DNA from: Methylocystis bryophila
Lineage (GTDB): Bacteria > Pseudomonadota > Alphaproteobacteria > Rhizobiales > Beijerinckiaceae
Direction: 5' to 3'
NCBI RefSeq assembly: GCF_027925445.1
Contig: NZ_AP027149.1
Coordinates: 2,740,501-2,804,500, forward strand
DNA: 64,000 bases
Positions 63,999 through 64,000 of this stretch are shown piece after piece (the first letter of the stretch is position 1; each line of letters begins with the position of its first letter). Both the position numbers and the translations under genes were made by a program. Below the pieces are notes generated by a model. It made no database searches. It was not told the origin of the DNA and saw only the letters and a list, made by a program, of their open reading frames with translations.

Positions 63999-64000
63999 TG

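Overview
The window looks like the chromosome of a GC-rich alphaproteobacterium of the Hyphomicrobiales. The NAD-dependent formate dehydrogenase operon with its LysR regulator, the long S2 protein with a helix-hairpin-helix tail, and the many secreted FecR-type proteins would fit a methylotroph of the Methylocystis/Methylosinus type. That placement is inference: no methane monooxygenase, methanol dehydrogenase or rRNA gene is present.

Layout. 1-4 kb: end of a TonB receptor, a phosphatase-Nudix fusion, a decayed stretch and a DUF1259 protein. 4.0-7.4 kb: a small island between two perfect 85-bp copies of the 3' end of the oligopeptidase B gene; it carries a membrane-anchored ClpB-like AAA+ ATPase, a small anchored protein and a ClpP-like protein lacking catalytic residues. 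7.4-17 kb: ptrB and the formate dehydrogenase operon fdsR / fdsG-fdsB-fdsA-fdhD-fdsD-fdsD with two delta subunits. 17-25 kb: a D,D-carboxypeptidase coupled to a COG0523 GTPase, two small proteins, then an outer-membrane barrel gene followed by two paralogous FecR genes with the remnant of a second barrel gene between them. 25-33 kb: ABC exporter, guaB, a tail-to-tail HicB/HicA pair, murA, cysteine synthase and an aldose epimerase-like gene. 33.7-35.1 kb: an intact IS4-family element with a 10-bp target duplication. 35-39.6 kb: phosphoesterase, cation efflux protein, DM9 protein, a broken VOC gene.

39.9-42.0 kb holds rpsB-tsf, but pyrH, which usually follows tsf, only appears at 62.9 kb. The 21 kb between them is accessory: a cytochrome-c-like secreted protein, DUF5995, a coupled P-loop/unknown pair, a secreted hydrolase, a large membrane coiled-coil protein, cca, IS remnants, a methyltransferase/regulator pair, and at 57.4-61.7 kb a compact azol(in)e RiPP (TOMM) cluster. 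The cluster is transcribed as precursor -> fused cyclodehydratase -> SagB-type dehydrogenase. The precursor has a long acidic leader and a 55-residue core with 16 Cys among Gly/Arg, a near-consensus promoter, and an intrinsic terminator separating it from the enzyme genes. This is the best candidate for an undescribed system in the window.

Intergenic DNA carries at least two families of dispersed palindromic repeats. All calls rest on reading the sequence; no database search was run.
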